The notes under the pieces were generated by a model. The model had not been told where the DNA came from, searched no databases, and saw only the letters and a list, made by a program, of their open reading frames with translations. Below, in pieces: positions 59,619 to 64,000 of a stretch of DNA of 64,000 bases. How positions within the stretch are numbered: the stretch's first letter is position 1; the number at the start of each line of letters is the position of its first letter. Source of the stretch: Sanderia malayensis (taxonomy: Eukaryota > Cnidaria > Scyphozoa > Semaeostomeae > Pelagiidae). The position numbers and the translations under genes were made by a program. The stretch lies in contig RQOL01000872.1 in NCBI GenBank assembly GCA_013076295.1, positions 1-64,000 of the forward strand, read 5' to 3'.

Positions 59619-62600
59619 TATTTCTGAAGCTTATCATATTATCATATTATCATTATTACTGTACTCTTTAAGTATCACTCTTGAAGAATAATATTGTGAC
59701 CTTTATCTAAGCGGTTTGTTATCAGTTTGGCAAGCTTACTTATTTAGAAATACAGCACAAATCAACTCTAAATATATTTCTTCTTATTATCATGTTTAAT
59801 TATTATATTCTACTGATGTGAGTCAGTTTAACAATTATAGTACAAGAGTTACCAAACGTTAAATTGAAAGCTGAGACATTTGACACATTCAAGAATCATT
59901 ATTTTCACTATGCATTTAGGATTATCTGCTTTTTGATTGCTATCTTTTTCAATAATAACAAATCTTATATAGATATTTGATATTTAATATTTCATATTTG
60001 ATATAGCTATAATCGTATTGAGTGATAAGCGTTGCTGTGATAATAACTTTGTTTTTCATTTGAAACATTAAATATTAATTGAAGTTAAATGAAGTTAAAT
60101 GAAGAACATTAATACAAAGGTTAAAGGAAAGAAATAAATTTTGATTTTCTGAATAATCGCGACTGTCCTGGGCATGACAATAAACTGCATCCAGTGGCAG
60201 AGGTTTAACTGGAGGAGAATGGAGTTACCTCTTAACTGCCATTACTCCCAGGTCATCCTTGGGCAAGATGTAGCACCTGTTAGCCTTCCAAACCAGGATA
60301 CGGTTACAATGAATATTATTCAAATACGAATCAAGCATTGGTAAGTTTTGGTTTCGTATTTTTATTTAATTAAATCAACTGGTTTCTTATTATCAAGATT
60401 ACTTTTATGCTCCTCGTAATTCTATTAGTTCCTTTTTTCAAAATTCTTTCATCTTTTTGTTTGTACTCTTTTCGTTAAAGGATGAAGATAGGAGTTATTT
60501 GCAAGCAACTTAGTGGAAACAACATGAAACATGGTTTTTGTGACAACATAAAAGGTAGTTTTCATGTATTAATTTTCATGTATTATCTTCCCTGTTCAAC
60601 TAAGTGATTAAATGTTTCTGAGTGAATAACTCATTGTCAAGTCTTACATTTAACTGTTAGTTTACTACTCTTTACATTTCTTCACTGTTCTTTATTTTCC
60701 TTCAGCTCTGTTGTCATTGATTTTATCTTTCTCTTTCATCTTTCTAGTTTAGTTTGAAAATTGTAATTCATTTTTTTTGTTCTTGTTTTAGCTGTTTTGT
60801 TCTTGTTTTGGTGGTTATTGAAGTTCGGAGGTTGCTGGAATATTTAACAGATGAATAAAGGCTTGAACAAAGGAGGAGTATAGGACTATTAGATTTAGCA
60901 GTTCTTTTTTTGTCTATAATACTTGCGTTGCAAAATCGCTCAATTACATGAGTAGATCATTCACTGTAAAGATAAGGATAAAGTAAAGGATACTATTTTA
61001 AGTGTCGTCATTGTCACAAACATGCAAGGATTATTTACCCCCCCCCCCCCCAGCTTACTTAAGAATATCAAAATGGGCCAAGTTTGATGGATGGCAATTC
61101 CCTGATCCAAGAATAAAGAGCTTTCTTTATGCTCCCAAAATAAGTGAAAGGATCTTCGTTTCGAGAGAAATTAAGTTTATGCCCATAGATTCTTTAAAAT
61201 GCTGTGAAATTTTATCATCAGAAGAATTTGTTCTTCTAACCACCTTGATCTAACCGTATAGTCTTGCCTGCTTGTGATTTTGTCGATTATATTTACTTAT
61301 ATTTTCTTGTACTTGAATAACTTTAGTAACTTATTTATTTTCTAGATTTTGTGATGATGTAAGCACCCGGCCTCGTCCGCCGTGCCAAGCTCTGGTCATG
61401 TGGAGTTGCTGTTGGTATACCTTGCTTCGTCATATGGTCTTCATGGCTCTTGGTCCTTGATTCTGGCTCAGCCTTGTTGTCATTTTCTCGGTTTATGGCT
61501 TCTATTCCTAGGGTGAGAAAATTTTGCATCGATATTGTTACTTTTTCGCAATATTTGTTATCACACGATTATCCAAGTCATCGAAATTGTAAGGACCAGG
61601 GTTAAAAGGCTTGAAGCTGCTACTTGTCTTCATTTTGATGGGGTATTACTTGAGAAGGAGGAGAATTGTGATCTGTTTGCATCCAAAACTAGGAGATGTA
61701 TTAAGCATTGTACGCGTCATCGTAGTTGAAGCCTGGGTCGCTGAATTTGATATCGGTCTGCTCTGACATCGCAAAGGCTTGTACCATGAACCCTTACCCT
61801 GGTTCCCAATTAGGCTACAACTCACCCATTCAAATGAATTCTTTTGTGCATTTTTAAGTTTGATTTATTATTAGTTATTTATTTAGCTAGTTCTCTGCAT
61901 ATAACATCAGAATAAGACAGAATTGATGAAGGTATAAGGGAGATGTAGGAAATTAGTCTTTTATGGGCCAAGTTATACAATAGTTCAGTTATGATGGTAT
62001 TGCTCATGATGTGCTAAGTAGATACAATTCTAATTGTTTGTTTAATGTGCAAATGGTTTACTATTACTTTATTCTTTTTATCTGCTTTCTGACAGACGTG
62101 GCACTGGTTTTGTTTGTTTAGTTAGTTATAATTTATAAGTTGTATACAATTAGAAACTTAAGGTTAATCAAGTTAATTCTAAATCAGTTTGTTAACAATA
62201 AAGTATTAGATGGCTATCGTTGCAATTTGAGAAATTAGCTTACAATTTGTTGCTGGTTAAGGACTGGATTAGTGAATGTAGGTTAATAGTTAAGCGAGTT
62301 TGTGCTTGGCTGGTTGTTCCTATTTAGTCAACCTTGGTTAATTCTAGCGACAGTATTGGTCAAGACCATTGTTTATCATAGTTTTCATGATTTAGTGGAA
62401 AGTTCATTTGCTTAGCTTTGGTTTTATAGCATTGTCATAAACGTAAACTAAATAGTTTATTTTGTACAGCTGGAAGAAGAAATATCAGAAGTGTAGGGGC
62501 ATTTCTGTTATTGTATCTTCAGACGTCATGTTTTATAGAATTTTTATTAATTTGTTTTTCTAGTAATTTTTTAAAATGTTTCATCTCTGTTTCCGTTGCA

Positions 62601-64000
62601 TTATAACATCAGCTTGAACAGAAGTGAAACATTTTTTAGTACTGATAGCATTTCATTATTGAATTATTGTTTCTAGCTCGTAAGCATTTTGGTTTTTTTA
62701 TTTGCACAAAGTATTCGTTTGCCTGACGTGGGTTCTTTCACTGTTCAAGGGGCTAAAATCTAGTGTGGTCCTCGCTTTTGTTGATGTTCAGCCACTCGTC
62801 TGATCAAATAATGATGATACGACCTGGGGGGTGCAGTAAATGCAATGACGCTATGGCCTACGGGGGGCAATGCTTACTGCTCTCGTGACTTATTTGCCTC
62901 AAATCGATTTTTACCACCGCAAATCAACGTTTGCTGTTTCTAAAATTAGAGGCCTAGGAACGTTTGGTATAAATGCAACAGGTTTCATTTTCTGACTTTG
63001 AGAGTTAAACTTCATTGACTTGTGATTTGGAGCACGCTTCATAGCCAATTGTTTTGTTTTTTAAGTCATTTCGTATAAACGAACTTGGATAAAGACTGTG
63101 TTAACATAATATTGCGATAACATAATAGATGCATCATTTTCTTATCATTTGGGAATAGAGCCATTGATCGTGGATTTTGCAACTTGGTTAGACCAGATAG
63201 GGGATCTTGAGTACATGAGGCCATATGCCAAGCAAGGTAGCTGACAGCACTCCTCAAACCAGAGCTTGACATGGCGGAAGGGGCCGGGTATTTTTATTAT
63301 TATATTACTCCCTCCCACCTTTTAAAAATCAGAGCGTCCGGGACAAACCAGCGACCGTGGGGCTGGGTACCCACGGCCATAGGCTACGACGGCTGCAAGA
63401 GGCTACTTCCCCTGCAACCATCATAGCAACCCTACCACCCAATTTATCCACCCTCAGCTACCCCACCCATTGACCCCATTAGCCTAGCTACACATTACTA
63501 TGTTACTTTATTGCGCATCTATCCTAAGTTTATCGCGCATTCCTTAATTATCCTAAGTCATAATACTATCACAAGGGAAGAATTCCTTAAGCTATCAATT
63601 AATGAATTAATTTTAGATTACTCTTTATGTTAGCCTATGCCTATTGTTCCCAGATAAAATACACACCCTAACTTCTCATGTTGAATAAAATTGTACATGA
63701 TTTTGCTAGAAAAAAATAACTTATACAACAAAATATTTGTATTGCATTGTCTGTCGAGCTTTCATAAAACGCTGTGCTGCTGCTGTTTGTTCTGCTCTTC
63801 AAAACTTCTGTTTCGGCATCAACTTGATTATTCATCTTGAAACTGAAATATACAAGTATAAATAATCATTTAGATATCAATAATCATACAAAAATAGTCA
63901 TTAAATGTGAATAATTAAGAGCTATCGGTGAGAGTCGCCCGAAAAATAAAACCGAAAACATAGGGTTTTGGATAAGACCTTAGACGAAGCTTTGTCAAAT
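59619..64000. other. Terminal 4.4 kb without a supported gene
   Basis: The septin 3' UTR lies at the start. The rest is A/T-rich with short open frames that have no recognisable domain or splice support. A C-run at about 61040 and a G/C-richer block at 63290-63480 (GACCGTGGGGCTGGGTACCC) look like old repeat material, but I cannot assign them. Confidence 0.4.

Noticed and set aside
1..64000. CRISPR arrays, operons, ribosome binding sites, rRNA and tRNA genes
   Set aside because: The window is metazoan. The tandem repeats lack spacer structure, and TTCGAATC-like words near 3325 and 41370 are not within a tRNA fold.
60160..64000. Short frames such as 61002-61253 and 63066-63272 as exons
   Set aside because: None shows domain motifs, splice sites in phase or continuity with a neighbour.

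Overview
This is a window of animal nuclear DNA. Genes are split into many short exons with GT-AG introns, coding density is low, the sequence is A+T-rich, and small inverted-repeat transposons are abundant. The recognisable proteins (PIBF1/CEP90, MSL3, MCTS1, a DHHC palmitoyltransferase, a group-6 septin, an MK2/3 kinase and a cGAS-like nucleotidyltransferase) point to an invertebrate metazoan. A sponge or cnidarian is plausible, but the sequence alone does not settle it.

Layout: (1) 0-9.4 kb holds a first exon of an MK2/3-type kinase (minus), a small Cys-rich protein (plus), a solo LTR-like segment, a 19-bp tandem array, a HIRAN-like transposon fragment and an apparently intronless class A GPCR (plus) with one in-frame TGA. 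(2) 9.8-18.3 kb is a complete 15-exon PIBF1 homologue (minus), with three related hairpin MITEs in its introns. (3) 19-33 kb is accessory-like: a 730-bp inverted-repeat element, an apparently intronless cGAS-like receptor gene (minus), an uncertain two-exon gene (plus), a fold-back element with a 9-bp target duplication, and a P-loop-like gene of unknown function (minus) with a 1.4-kb inverted-repeat element in an intron. (4) 33.4-34.3 kb is a diverged ~176-bp tandem repeat upstream of a nine-exon ZDHHC2/15/20-type gene (plus, 34.9-42.7 kb). (5) MCTS1 (minus) and MSL3 (plus) lie head to head with 242 bp between their start codons. (6) 53.7-59.6 kb is a 15-exon septin (plus). (7) 59.6-64 kb shows no gene I can support.

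Exon models for PIBF1, ZDHHC, MCTS1, MSL3 and the septin were built by eye from splice sites, codon phase and family similarity. All junction phases agree; PIBF1 closes only after allowing six single-base breaks. Predicted lengths are about 781, 390, 182, 570 and 413 residues. PIBF1, the cGAS-like gene and the P-loop gene all have frame breaks, nearly all at or beside short A/T runs and nearly all mended by one extra base. That pattern suggests homopolymer under-calling in the assembly more than gene decay.

The genes do not form one pathway. The conserved ones serve centrosome/cilium, membrane lipidation, translation, chromatin and cytoskeleton. The most interesting accessory gene is the cGAS-like receptor candidate, which keeps the nucleotidyltransferase catalytic acids and sits in a transposon-rich stretch.
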